Positions 16,291-24,279 are shown, counted from the stretch's first letter. The stretch: DNA of 51,001 bases from Planctomycetota bacterium (GCA_019636275.1 JAHBXY010000056.1:1-51001); one strand, 5' to 3'. The notes: generated from the sequence alone by a model not told the origin. Numbers and translations are program-made.

Positions 16291-17040
16291 ATGGCTCCGA
16301 CGACCCTGGCACGGCCCGCGCCCGCGACGCACGGCGGCCCGCCCCTGGCGGACGACGGCGCCCCCGGCCTGCTCCTGCCGTCGGCGGCGGAGCCGCGGCC
16401 GCGCGACCCGGTCGGCGCCGACGAGGACGGCGTCCCGCCCCTGGCGCACGCGCGCGCCCTGGGCCGCCTCGTCCGCCGCCACGAGCACTGGCGGCTGTTC
16501 CCCGAGCTGCGGCGCGCGGCGCGCTACCTCGACATCGAGACGACCGGCCTGGACCCGCGCGACCCGATCACGGTCGTGGGCGTCTCCGACGGGCGGACGA
16601 CCTGCGTCCTCGTGCGCGGGCTCGGGCTGTCGACGCGCGCGCTGGCCGGGGTCCTGGCCGACGCCCGGCTCCTCGTCACGTTCAACGGCACGGGGTTCGA
16701 CCTGCCGCGCCTTCAGGCCAGCTTCCCCGGGCTGCCCTGGGACCTGCCCCACTTCGACCTCGCCGTCGAGGGGCGGCAGGTGGGCCTGGGCGGCGGCCTC
16801 AAGGCGGTCGAGCGCACGCTGGGGCACGTCCGCCCGCGCGAGCTCCAGGGGCTGGGCGGGCTCGAGGCGGCCCGCCTGTGGCGCGCCTACCAGGGCGGCG
16901 ACGCGGCGGCGCTGCGGCGCCTCGTCCGCTACTGCCGGGCCGACGTCGAGGCCCTCGTGGCGCTCGCCCCGCGCATCCACGCGCGGCTGTCGCGCGCCGC
17001 CGACGGCGACGACGGCCACCTCCTGACGACCGGCGCCTGA
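16291..17040 (+). CDS. YprB-like 3'-5' exonuclease (RNase H fold)
   Basis: A 249-aa protein with the ribonuclease-H-like domain of the YprB family, predicted to be a 3'-5' exonuclease acting in the cytosol. Motif Exo I is YLDIETTGLD (about residues 78-87), with Asp and Glu as metal ligands; the FNGTGFDLPRL segment is the Exo II region; the final YCRADVEALVAL carries the last Asp. The N-terminal 60 residues are low-complexity Pro/Ala. The ATG at 16291 follows CAGGAGCAGC, a usable ribosome binding site. It is convergent with the metallopeptidase gene (7-nt gap). Substrate, DNA or RNA, unknown. Confidence 0.83.
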   Translation: MAPTTLARPAPATHGGPPLADDGAPGLLLPSAAEPRPRDPVGADEDGVPPLAHARALGRLVRRHEHWRLFPELRRAARYLDIETTGLDPRDPITVVGVSDGRTTCVLVRGLGLSTRALAGVLADARLLVTFNGTGFDLPRLQASFPGLPWDLPHFDLAVEGRQVGLGGGLKAVERTLGHVRPRELQGLGGLEAARLWRAYQGGDAAALRRLVRYCRADVEALVALAPRIHARLSRAADGDDGHLLTTGA

Positions 17041-17047
17041 TCGCCCC

Positions 17048-18355
17048 CTACTCGCCGAGGCGCACCCGCGCGCGGGCGGCCGCGCGCACGGCCTCGCGGC
17101 GCTCGGCGGGCACGCCGCCCACGACGAGCACGTGGACGCCGCGCACGGTGACCTCGGCCGTGGCCAGCGGCGGCGGCGCGCGGGGCTGGGCCTCGCGCAG
17201 GGCGCGGGCGAAGGCCTGGGCGTCGAGGGGGGCGTCGAAGACCAGGAACCAGGCGAGCGCCGGCCAGCCGTCGTCGTCGCCCGCGCGCGCGTAGGCCTGG
17301 ACCTGATCGCCGTCCCAGCCGCCCCCGGCGCCGGGTCGGGGCTGGCCCTCGAGCGCCTCGAACAGCGTGCGCAGGTGCAGCTCGCCGAGCGTCGTCGTGG
17401 CCAGGAGCGACCAGCCGGGGCCCAGCTCGGCCGAGAGGTCGGGGAGCGCGACCCGCGTGGGCGGGTCGTGGGCGGGGCCGCCGGGGGCCTTGTCGGGGTG
17501 CAGGAGCTGCTCGGTCGAGGCGGGGAGCTCGCGGAACAGCCGATCGATCCGCGCCCAGCCGCCCTGCGCCAGGAGCGCGCTCACGGCGGCCGCGCCCTGG
17601 AAGTACGGGGCGTGCAGCTCCTGGTAGACGAGGTCCGGCAGGCGCGCGCGGGCGTCGATCGCGGCCAGCCAGGCGGGGTCGCCCTGGGCCCGCGCGCGGT
17701 CCTGCCGCTCGCGCTCGCGGCGCGGCGTCCCCGCGAAGGCGGCGAGCCGCCGCTCGAGCTCTCCCGGCGGCGCCGCCCGCTCCTCGGCCGTGAAGCGCTG
17801 CTCGACGTAGAAGGCCTCGCCCTCGGCCAGGAGCCGGAAGGCGAGCCCGGCGTCGGGGTCGGCGTCGGGGCCGCGCAGGGGCGCCACGAGCGCGGCGAGG
17901 CCGAAGCGCTGGTCCTGCAGGGCGTGCTGCAGCTCGTGGATCAGGAGCGAGGCGGGCGGGTCGGGCGCGAGGAGGAAGAAGGTCCCCTGGCGCGCGTCGT
18001 AGTAGGCGGCCACGGCGGCCGTCAGCGCGGCCTCGACCTCGCGGCGCAGGTCGTGACCGCGGGGCAGAAGCCCGAGCGCCTGGAGGAGCCGCGACTGGCG
18101 CGCGGACCACGCCGGGGGGAGGTCCTCGTCGAGCTCGCGGCGCAGGTAAGCGCGGAGCTCCTCGACCGTCCCGCCTCCCAGGGCCACGTCGCGCCGGAAG
18201 CGGGCGCCGCGCAGGTCCTCGAGCCGCCGCTGCAGCCGGGGCAGCTCGTCGCGGGCCCGGCGGACGCCGGCCGGCTCGGCGGCGTCCTGGGCCAGCGCCG
18301 CGGCCGCCGCGGCGAGCGACACGAGGGCGGCGGCGAGGCGGCGGGCGCGGCGCAC
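17048..18355 (-). CDS. Exported HExxH metallopeptidase-like protein
   Basis: A 435-aa secreted protein starting at GTG 18355, where a signal peptide begins directly (VRRARRLAAALVSLAAAAAALAQ). An ATG at 18487 would add 44 disordered residues before the signal and is less likely. The zinc motif is IHELQHALQDQ (HELQH, about residues 161-165) with a Glu downstream in LLAEGEAFYVEQRF (about 188-201), a likely third ligand. The N-terminal part is helical; the C-terminal part contains repeated alpha/beta segments. Similar HELxHALQDQ proteins are known as uncharacterised bacterial putative peptidases. A TATCAC -10-like box lies 6 nt before the GTG, suggesting a leaderless transcript. Confidence 0.75.
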   Translation of the reverse strand: MRRARRLAAALVSLAAAAAALAQDAAEPAGVRRARDELPRLQRRLEDLRGARFRRDVALGGGTVEELRAYLRRELDEDLPPAWSARQSRLLQALGLLPRGHDLRREVEAALTAAVAAYYDARQGTFFLLAPDPPASLLIHELQHALQDQRFGLAALVAPLRGPDADPDAGLAFRLLAEGEAFYVEQRFTAEERAAPPGELERRLAAFAGTPRRERERQDRARAQGDPAWLAAIDARARLPDLVYQELHAPYFQGAAAVSALLAQGGWARIDRLFRELPASTEQLLHPDKAPGGPAHDPPTRVALPDLSAELGPGWSLLATTTLGELHLRTLFEALEGQPRPGAGGGWDGDQVQAYARAGDDDGWPALAWFLVFDAPLDAQAFARALREAQPRAPPPLATAEVTVRGVHVLVVGGVPAERREAVRAAARARVRLGE

Positions 18356-18447
18356 GCGTCGGTGATAGCAGCCGCCCTCCGCGCCGGCCACCGCCGGCCG
18401 CCCCGCGCGTGGCGAAGGGGAGGGGGAGCGACCCGAGGGCCGGCCGG

Positions 18448-18464
18448 AGGCCGCTTCGCGGCCT
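18448..18464. other. Short perfect hairpin in the intergenic region
   Basis: AGGCCGC, loop TTC, GCGGCCT: a 7-bp stem between the divergent metallopeptidase and repeat-protein genes. A terminator or part of an mRNA leader on either strand; no T-tract. Confidence 0.35.
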
Positions 18465-18495
18465 TCCTGCCGCCCCTCTTGTTTCATCGCTGATG

Positions 18496-18580
18496 CCGGG
18501 GGATCCGTGAGCTCGGCCGCTGCTATCTCACATTTCGAGGACTCACGGGTGAATCGGCGGCCGAGCACAGGGACCCCCGG
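18496..18580 (+). ncRNA. Candidate structured RNA element, two stacked stems
   Basis: Part of the 311-nt gap 18356-18666, which has no convincing gene. P1 pairs 18496-18502 plus 18504-18506 with 18571-18580 (10 bp, bulged A at 18503). A symmetric 4x4 internal loop follows (GTGA 18507-18510 / ACAG 18567-18570). P2 pairs 18511-18520 with 18557-18566 (10 perfect bp). The 36-nt apical loop contains CTCACGG (18542-18548), complementary to CCGTGAG (18505-18511) at the P1/P2 junction, so a competing pairing is possible. It lies about 87 nt upstream of the repeat-protein start. It could instead be read on the minus strand, or be a DNA-level palindrome. No known riboswitch class was recognised. Confidence 0.4.
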
Positions 18581-18666
18581 CCGGAGTCGGCCCGGCCCGG
18601 ACCGTTCGAGCCAGCTGCCTGGCGCAACTCCGGCCGAGCCTCTAGGCTCGACACGGGGGAGGCTCG

Positions 18667-20662
18667 GTGCCGCGTCCGATCGACGCGAAGCTGCTGGCCG
18701 AGATGTTCGCGCGCGCCGCCGACCTGCGGGTGACCCGGGCGGGCGACACCGCGGCGTCGGGGCGCGAGCTCCTGGAGTCGCTCTTCGCCCGCGCGCGGGA
18801 GCTCCAGGGCGCACCGGCGGCCCCGTCCGCGCGCGCCGCGCCGGCCGACCCCGAGCCGGCGGTGGCCAGGGGCTGGAACGAGCGCACCGACCTGCCCGCG
18901 GGCGCGCCAGGCGCTCGTGCTCCGGGTGAAGATCCGGACGACCTCCTGCGCACGCAGCACCTCGACCGAGAGTCCGCCGTGGAGGCGCTGCGCTCGTCGC
19001 TCGAGGAGCTGTTGGCCGACAGCGACTCGGACGAGCTGCTGATCGCCACCGACCCGACGTCGGCGGCGCCGGGGACCCAGGCCGGTGACCGCTCGCCGCC
19101 GAGCGACGAGCGCCCCGCGCGCGGGTCGACCCTGTTCACGGCCGCGGCCGAGTCGCTCTTCGGCGGGGCGCTCGAGGAGCTCGAGGTGCTCGTGCTCGAG
19201 GCCTGGGAGCGGCGAGTCCGCGGCGTGGCCGCGCCTCAGCCGCCGGACAGGCCCGCCCCAGCCGACGTCGATCACCTGCTCTCCGGCTTCGCCTTCGAGG
19301 GCGGCAACCCCGTCCCCGCGGCCGAGGTGGCCCGGAAGGCCAAGGAGCAGGCGCGCCCGGAGGAGAGCGCGCGAGCGCGGGACCCGGCTCCCGACGCCAG
19401 GCGGCGACTGGCCGAGGCGCCGACCGAGGTCGGGCCGGCGCGGCCGCGCGCGACGCCGGCGCGCGAGGCCGGCCCGTCGGCGCCCGGCCTGCCAGCGCCG
19501 ATCGCCCTTCCTGAGGCCACGTCGCGCCGCGACGCCGGCCTCCCGGGCTTCCCGACGCTGCACGACGGCGCCCCCCCGATCGCCCTCCCCGGCATCCCCT
19601 CGCGGCGCGTCGCCGCGCCCGGGCTCCCAAGCACGTCGACGCTCCACGACGACGGCCCGCCGATCGCCCTCCCCGGCGTCCCCTCGCGGCGCGCCGCGGC
19701 CCCCGGGCCCCCGGACATGTCGACGCTCCACGACGGCGGCCTCCCGATCGCCCTCCCCGACGTCCCCTCGCGGCGCGTCGCCGCGCCCGGGCTCCCGGAC
19801 ACATCGACCCTGCACGACGGCGGCCCCCCGATCGCCCTCCCCGGCGTCCCCTCGCGGCGCGTCGCCGCGCCCGGGCTCCCCGACACGTCGACGCTCCACG
19901 ACGGCGGCCCGCCGATCGCCCTCCCCGGCGTCTCCTCGCGGCGCGTCGCCGCGCCCGGGCTCCCAAGCACGTCGACGCTCCACGACGGCGGCCCGCCGAT
20001 CGCCCTGCCGCCCTCCGGCCGGCGCGCCGCGGCGCCCGGCTTGCCGGACACCTCGACGCTCCACGACGGCGGCCCGCCGATCGCCCTGCCGCCCTCCGGC
20101 CGGCGCGCCGCGGCGCCCGGCTTGCCGGACACCTCGACGCTCCACGACGGCGGCCCGCCGATCGCCCTCCCCGGCGCGCGCACGGTGCACGACGGGCGCG
20201 CCCCGATCGCGCTCCCCGCGATCGGGACCCCGCCCGGACCGGACACGGTCCACGACGACGTGGCTCCGATCGCCTTGCCCGGCGGCGGCGTGGCCCCGCC
20301 GCCGCCGCGCCCGACCGACGCGTTCGCCGCGCGTGACGCGCTCGCCTGGCAGACCGGCACGGGCCGCCACCCCGCCGCGCCTTCGCCGCCGGCCTGGCAG
20401 ACGGGGACCGGGCGCCAGCCAGCGCTCCACCCCCTGCCGCGGCGGTCCGCCGCCAGCCGCGCCAGTCGTGCCGGCCGCGTGGCCCTTCGAGGAGCCGGCG
20501 CCCCCGCCCCCGGCCCCTCGCCCGCCGGCGCCGCCCGCTCCTGGGCGCCCCGGCCCGCCGACGGCGCGTCCCAAGGGACCCCCGTCAGGCGAGGGCTTCG
20601 ACCCCTTCGCGCCCTCGTGGTGGGACGACCGGCCGTCGGGGGCCGAGGACGTCGGCCTGTAG
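18667..20662 (+). pseudogene. Tandem-repeat protein gene carrying an apparent frameshift
   Basis: About 665 aa if repaired. GTG at 18667 follows GGGGGAGG. Residues 1-290 are acidic and helical; the centre holds eight starts of a 27-28-aa unit (STLHDGGPPIALP...RRVAAPGLPDT); two copies of AWQTGTGR follow. The first frame is coherent to about 20430. Beyond that the plausible C-terminus (VVPAAWPFEEPAPPPP ... GEGFDPFAPSWWDD) lies in the +1 frame and ends at TAG 20660-20662, which overlaps the methyltransferase GTG. Without the shift the frame runs on into the methyltransferase, giving an artificial 856-aa fusion. A one-base insertion near the CCCCC run at about 20429-20433 would explain it. No signal peptide or TM segment; function unknown. 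Confidence 0.7.
19555..20184 (+). repeat. 84/81-bp tandem coding repeat
   Basis: Units start at 19555, 19639, 19723, 19807, 19891 and 19975 (84-bp spacing), then 20056 and 20137 (81-bp spacing). Each encodes T-L-H-D-G/D-G-x-P-I-A-L-P followed by a variable SRR(V/A)AAPGLP linker. Degenerate half-units (TVHDGRAPIALP, TVHDDVAPIALP) continue to about 20280. Neighbouring units are nearly identical in DNA, indicating recent expansion. Confidence 0.9.
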
Positions 20663-21237
20663 TGGCCGACGCCGACCGCGAGCGCTGGGACGCGCGCTAC
20701 CGCGAGCAGGGGCCGTGCGCCGCGTCCCCGTCGACGCTCGTGGCGTCGCTCGACGACCTCCTGCCCCGGCGCGGCCGGGCGCTCGACGTGGCCGGCGGCG
20801 CGGGCCGCCACGCGGTGTGGCTGGCGCGGCGCGGCCTCGATGTCACGCTCGTCGACGTGTCGCCCGTGGCGCTGGACCTCGCGCGCGCGGCCGCCGGCGC
20901 CGCCGGCGTGGCGCTCGACGCGCGCGCCCTCGACCTCGAGCGCGACCCGCTGCCGCCGGGACCCTGGGACGTGATCGTCGACTTCCACTACCTCCAGCGC
21001 GACCTGTTCGCGAGCTTCGCCCGCCTGCTCGCGCCGGGCGGCGTGCTCGTCTTCGTCCAGCCCACGCGCACGAACCTCGAGCGCCACCCACGCCCGGGGC
21101 CGGCGCACCTGCTCGACGACGGTGAGGCGGCGCGCCTCGTCGCCGGGTTGCCGCTCGAGGTGCTGCGCCTCGACGAGGGCTGGCTGGCGGAGGGGCGGCA
21201 CGAGGCGCGCCTCGTCGCGCGTCGGACGACGCGCTGA
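20662..21237 (+). CDS. Class I SAM-dependent methyltransferase (TehB-like)
   Basis: A 191-aa Rossmann-fold methyltransferase. Motif I is ALDVAGGAGRHAVWLARRG (about residues 34-52), followed by VTLVDVSPVAL (the acidic residue binding the SAM ribose), DLERDPLPPGPWDVIV (motif III-IV) and LLAPGGVLVFVQP (motif V-VI). The short length and RWDARYRE start are typical of TehB/UbiE-like small-molecule methyltransferases. The GTG start overlaps the TAG of the repeat-protein gene (TAGTG), so translation of the two is likely coupled. Substrate not predictable. It is cytosolic. Confidence 0.85.
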   Translation: MADADRERWDARYREQGPCAASPSTLVASLDDLLPRRGRALDVAGGAGRHAVWLARRGLDVTLVDVSPVALDLARAAAGAAGVALDARALDLERDPLPPGPWDVIVDFHYLQRDLFASFARLLAPGGVLVFVQPTRTNLERHPRPGPAHLLDDGEAARLVAGLPLEVLRLDEGWLAEGRHEARLVARRTTR

Positions 21238-21311
21238 CGGAGCACGGGCAAACCGGGGCCGGTCGATGACCCTGGTGGCAGGCAGGCGCTCGCCCGGTCA
21301 AGCTGACGCGG

Positions 21312-21652
21312 ATGGAGCGGGTCGGCCCGTACGAGTCCACGAGCTGCTCGGGCGCGGCGGCATGGGGTCCGTCCACCGCGCCGTCGACGCCCGCTCCGGG
21401 CAGGAGGTGGCCCTCAAGCTGCTCGCGGGCGCCGCGGAGCCGGCGCGGCGGCGCCTCGTCCTCGAGGCCCGCGCGCTCGCGCGGCTGCGCCACCGCAAAC
21501 GTCGTGGCCCTCCTCGACGCGGGCGAGGACCGCGGCCGGCCGTGGATCGCGCTCGAGCTCGTGCGGGGGCGCTCGCTCCAGGAGCGGCTGGACCGCGAGG
21601 GCCCGCTCCGCCGCGCGCCGCGGCGCAGGTCGTGCTCGCGCTGGTGCGCTGA
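21312..21652 (+). pseudogene. Decayed Ser/Thr kinase N-lobe
   Basis: Pieces of a Hanks-type kinase N-terminal lobe in alternating frames. It begins ERVGPYE after ATG 21312, then VHELLGRGGMGSVHRAVDA and VALKLLAGAAEP in the frame shifted by one base, then NVVALLDAGEDRGRPWIALE back in the first frame, then QVVLALVR before a stop. At least three indels are needed to reconnect them. The catalytic HRD and DFG segments are absent and the sequence ends abruptly. This is a remnant, not an active kinase, unless the assembly is locally poor. The rest of the gap 21238-21744 shows no other gene. Confidence 0.8.
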
Positions 21653-21744
21653 AGCTCGCGCTGGACGCGCGCTGGGCCGCGTCGCTCCGTCGCCGGCTCG
21701 GCCGCGCGCCCTGAGACCCTCGGGCCGTCGGGGCGGGCCCCGCC

Positions 21745-22260
21745 TCAGGAGGTCGCGTCGCGTGGGTGGTGCCCGGCGAAGTAGGCCGCGCGGGCCTGGT
21801 CGATCACGGTCAGCGTCTCGTCGAGCCCGCGGAAGCCGTGCGTCGCCGTGACCTTCAGCTCGAGGTCCTTGTAGACGCTGAAGAAGTGCTCGATCTCCTT
21901 CAGCAGGTGCGGCGGCAGGTCCTCGAGGGTGCGCACCTGCGCCCAGACCGGGTCGCCGATCGGCACGCCGATCACCTTGTGGTCGGGCTTGCCCTGGTCC
22001 TCCATGAGGAACAGGCCCAGCGGCCGCAGGCGCACGCGGCAGCCGGGGAAGGTGGGCTCGTTGACGAGGGCCAGCGCGTCGAGGGGGTCGCCGTCCTCGG
22101 CCAGCGTGTCGGGGAGGAAGCCGTAGTCGGCCGGGTAGCGGGTGGCCGTGAACAGCATGCGGTCGAGGAACAGCTCGCCGCTCTTCGGGTCGATCTCGTA
22201 CTTGTTGCGGCTCCCCTTGGGGACCTCGACCACCATGACCACCGGCGCCTGCTCGCCCAC
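21745..22260 (-). CDS. ppa: Inorganic pyrophosphatase, family I
   Basis: A 171-aa soluble enzyme hydrolysing PPi to two phosphates in the cytosol. Signature residues: EVPKGSRNKYEID near the N-terminus, DYGFLPDTL, and the catalytic EDGDPLDALAL carrying the metal-binding Asp residues (about residues 66-76). Length is typical for the bacterial hexameric enzyme. The GTG start at 22260 follows a strong GAGGAGGA ribosome binding site; an upstream frame extension is arginine-rich and not real. The presence of a PPi-dependent phosphofructokinase in the same window means this enzyme would compete for the PPi pool. Confidence 0.93.
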   Translation of the reverse strand: MGEQAPVVMVVEVPKGSRNKYEIDPKSGELFLDRMLFTATRYPADYGFLPDTLAEDGDPLDALALVNEPTFPGCRVRLRPLGLFLMEDQGKPDHKVIGVPIGDPVWAQVRTLEDLPPHLLKEIEHFFSVYKDLELKVTATHGFRGLDETLTVIDQARAAYFAGHHPRDATS

Positions 22261-22345
22261 GCGCTTCCTCCTCGTCGTATCGCCCGCCGCTGCGGCGCGG
22301 GCGCCGGCGACTAGGATAGCGGCCGGCCCTCGACGAGGGGCGGAG

Positions 22346-23461
22346 GTGGCGGTGGACGGGTCGGCGACGGAGCGGCGCGACGCGCGGCTGGACCTGCGCA
22401 GCGGCGGCTGGGCCCTCCTCCTCGGGCTGGTCCTGGCGGCCGGCGCCGTCGCCTTGCTGCTGGCGCGCGCGCGCGCGGGCTCGGCGGCCGACGCGATCGC
22501 GCTCGAGCCCTGCCTCGTGCCCCGCGACCTGCTGGTGAAGGCCACCTCGCCCGAGGCCCTGCCGCCGCTCGTCGACCCGGCCCTCCTCGGCCCCGACGAG
22601 GCGCAGGCCACGCGCCTGCCGCAGCACGGCAAGTACCTCGTCCCCGACGACCGCGTCGTCGGCGTGGCGCTCGGCGGCGAGGCCTGCGCCTACCCCGTGC
22701 GCGTGCTCCAGTGGCACGAGGTCGTCACGCACACGCTCGGCGGGGCGCCGATCGCCGTGACCTACGCGGCGCTCACGGACAGCGCGCGCGCCTTCGACCG
22801 GCGCGTCGACGGCGAGGCGCTCGACCTGGCGGCGAGCGGGTTCGTGTGGAGCAGCAACCCGCTCCTCTTCGACCGCCGCCCGCCCGCGCCCGACGGCGCG
22901 CGCCCGAGCAGCCTGTGGAGCCAGCTCCAGGGGCGCGCCGTGGCCGGGCCGGCGGCCGCGCGCGGCCTGTCGCTCACGCCCGTCCCCTGCGTGCTCACGA
23001 CGTGGTCTTCGTGGCGCGCGGCGCACCCGACGACACGCGTGATCGGCCCCGACCCGTCGCGGGCCGACCGCTACCGGAAGGACCCCTACAACGCCTACGC
23101 CGGCTCCGAGGTGCTGCGCTTCCCGGTCGCGCCCCTGCCGCCGGCCGACGCCGGCCTGCCGCACAAGGCGCCGACCGTCGTCGTCGGACCGCCCGGGCGG
23201 CGGGTCGTCTACCCGCTCGCCTGGCTGGTGCGGGCGGCGGGCGACGCGGGCGTATGGCGGACGTCCCAGGACGGCGTCGAGGTCGTCTTCCGCCCCGCGG
23301 CCGACCCCCTGCACGCCGAGGTCGTCCTCCCGCCCGGCCGCGACGACTGGGAGGTCGTCCACGCGGCGTGGTTCGCCTGGTACGCCCAGCACCCCGAGGA
23401 CGCCCGCCTGGTCGACCTGCCGGCCGCTCAGCCGACGCCGGCCGCTCAGCCGACGAGGTAG
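22346..23461 (+). CDS. DUF3179-domain protein with N-terminal membrane anchor
   Basis: A 371-aa protein. One TM helix near the N-terminus (ALLLGLVLAAGAVALLLARA, about residues 23-42) suggests a periplasmic anchored domain. The body matches DUF3179: VGVALGGEACAYPVRVLQWHE, PIAVTYAALTDSARAFDR, and the later DPYNAYAGSEVLRFPV. The short Ala/Pro/Gln tail (PAAQPTPAAQPTR) overlaps the orphan oxidase subunit III gene by 16 bp on the opposite strand. Two GTG starts (22346 and 22352) are both preceded by purine-rich sequence; the first was taken. The biochemical function of DUF3179 is not known. Confidence 0.85.
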   Translation: MAVDGSATERRDARLDLRSGGWALLLGLVLAAGAVALLLARARAGSAADAIALEPCLVPRDLLVKATSPEALPPLVDPALLGPDEAQATRLPQHGKYLVPDDRVVGVALGGEACAYPVRVLQWHEVVTHTLGGAPIAVTYAALTDSARAFDRRVDGEALDLAASGFVWSSNPLLFDRRPPAPDGARPSSLWSQLQGRAVAGPAAARGLSLTPVPCVLTTWSSWRAAHPTTRVIGPDPSRADRYRKDPYNAYAGSEVLRFPVAPLPPADAGLPHKAPTVVVGPPGRRVVYPLAWLVRAAGDAGVWRTSQDGVEVVFRPAADPLHAEVVLPPGRDDWEVVHAAWFAWYAQHPEDARLVDLPAAQPTPAAQPTR

Positions 23462-24066
23462 AGCGCGACGAAGAGCGCCAGCCACACCGCGTCGAGGAAG
23501 TGCCAGTACATGGCCACCAGGCGCAGGCCGCCGTGCTCCTCGGGCCCGTAGCGGCCGAGGAGGCCGCGGACCGTGCTCACGCCCAGGGGCCCGACGCCGC
23601 CCAGGACGTGCGCCGCGTGCAGGGCGGTGAGCATGTAGAAGGTGAACGAGTACTGCGTGGCCGTCGTCGGCGGCATGCGCTCGGCGAGGGTCGACCAGGC
23701 GAGCCCCTGCGTGACCAGGAAGCCCAGCCCGAGCGCGCACGTGGCGAGCAGCCCCGCGCGGACGAGGCCCTGGCGGCCCCGGCGGGCGCCCACGAGCGCG
23801 GCGTGCAGCGCGCCGCTCGAGGCCACGAGCAGGAGCGTGCTCAGCCATAGCGTCCGCGGCAGCGGCGGCGCGCCCGCGGGCGGCCACTCGGGCGCCGTCG
23901 CGCGGACGACCGCGTAGCCGACGAGGCTGGCCACGAACAGCACCGAGAGCGAGGCCAGGAACACCGCCATCCCCAGCGGCCCGGCGCCCGGGACCGGGCG
24001 CTCCTTCGTCGACGTGAGCCGCGCGGAGCGGGGCGGGCGGGGCGGAGTCGGCGGGGTGGGGCTCAA
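23446..24066 (-). CDS. Orphan haem-copper oxidase subunit III (NorE/CoxC-like)
   Basis: A 206-aa membrane protein with five predicted TM helices, of the cytochrome c oxidase subunit III family. Recognisable segments: GMAVFLASLSVLFVASLVGY (first helix), YSFTFYMLTALHAAHVLGGV (the conserved His-containing helix) and LRLVAMYWHFLDAVWLALF near the C-terminus. It lacks the first two helices of classical seven-helix subunit III, as in NorE-like forms. The TTG start at 24066 is supported by GAAGGTG 4 nt upstream. It is the second subunit III in the window, separated from the main oxidase operon by the palindromic element, so it may assist assembly or serve another oxidase. Confidence 0.85.
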   Translation of the reverse strand: MSPTPPTPPRPPRSARLTSTKERPVPGAGPLGMAVFLASLSVLFVASLVGYAVVRATAPEWPPAGAPPLPRTLWLSTLLLVASSGALHAALVGARRGRQGLVRAGLLATCALGLGFLVTQGLAWSTLAERMPPTTATQYSFTFYMLTALHAAHVLGGVGPLGVSTVRGLLGRYGPEEHGGLRLVAMYWHFLDAVWLALFVALYLVG

Positions 24067-24072
24067 CCGTCA

Positions 24073-24085
24073 CCTTCGACGAAGG
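24073..24085. promoter_or_regulatory. Palindrome next to the orphan subunit III start
   Basis: CCTTCGACGAAGG, a perfect 6-bp dyad around one base, overlapping the ribosome binding site of the minus-strand gene starting at 24066. It could be a small hairpin or an operator half-site pair. Confidence 0.3.
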
Positions 24086-24142
24086 GCCGAGCCAGCTCGA
24101 TCGAGGTCACTCCAGGGCGAGCAGCCTCCGATTCAGGGCTTC

Positions 24143-24279
24143 GGGTGGAGCGGAGCCGCGAGCGAGGCGAGGCCGCGGAGGCCGAGACGAGGCGGCGCGC
24201 GCGCGGGCGATATCGATCGCCGGATCCTATCGCCCGCGCGCGCGCCGCATCGGCCGGCATCCGCGGCCGCAGCCGTCGA
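24143..24279 (-). repeat. Palindromic extragenic element, copy B
   Basis: Begins directly after the peroxidase TAA stop on the minus strand. A perfect 21-bp inverted repeat (24192-24212 / 24228-24248) encloses a 15-nt loop, and outside the arms the pairing continues imperfectly (TCCGCGGCC occurs on both sides). The loop and neighbouring sequence contain the 17-nt block shared with copy A (here 24211-24227 on the complement). Where the arms differ from copy A, both strands of the stem have changed together, so pairing is kept. It occupies most of the 214-nt gap 24067-24280. Confidence 0.82.

Noticed and set aside
19555..20184. CRISPR array
   Set aside because: Repeats are 81-84 bp, contiguous, in frame and coding, without unique spacers; no cas genes nearby.
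18667..21237. Single 856-aa repeat-protein/methyltransferase fusion
   Set aside because: The stop in the second frame overlaps the methyltransferase GTG and gives a coherent C-terminus; the linking stretch in the first frame is Arg-rich noise.
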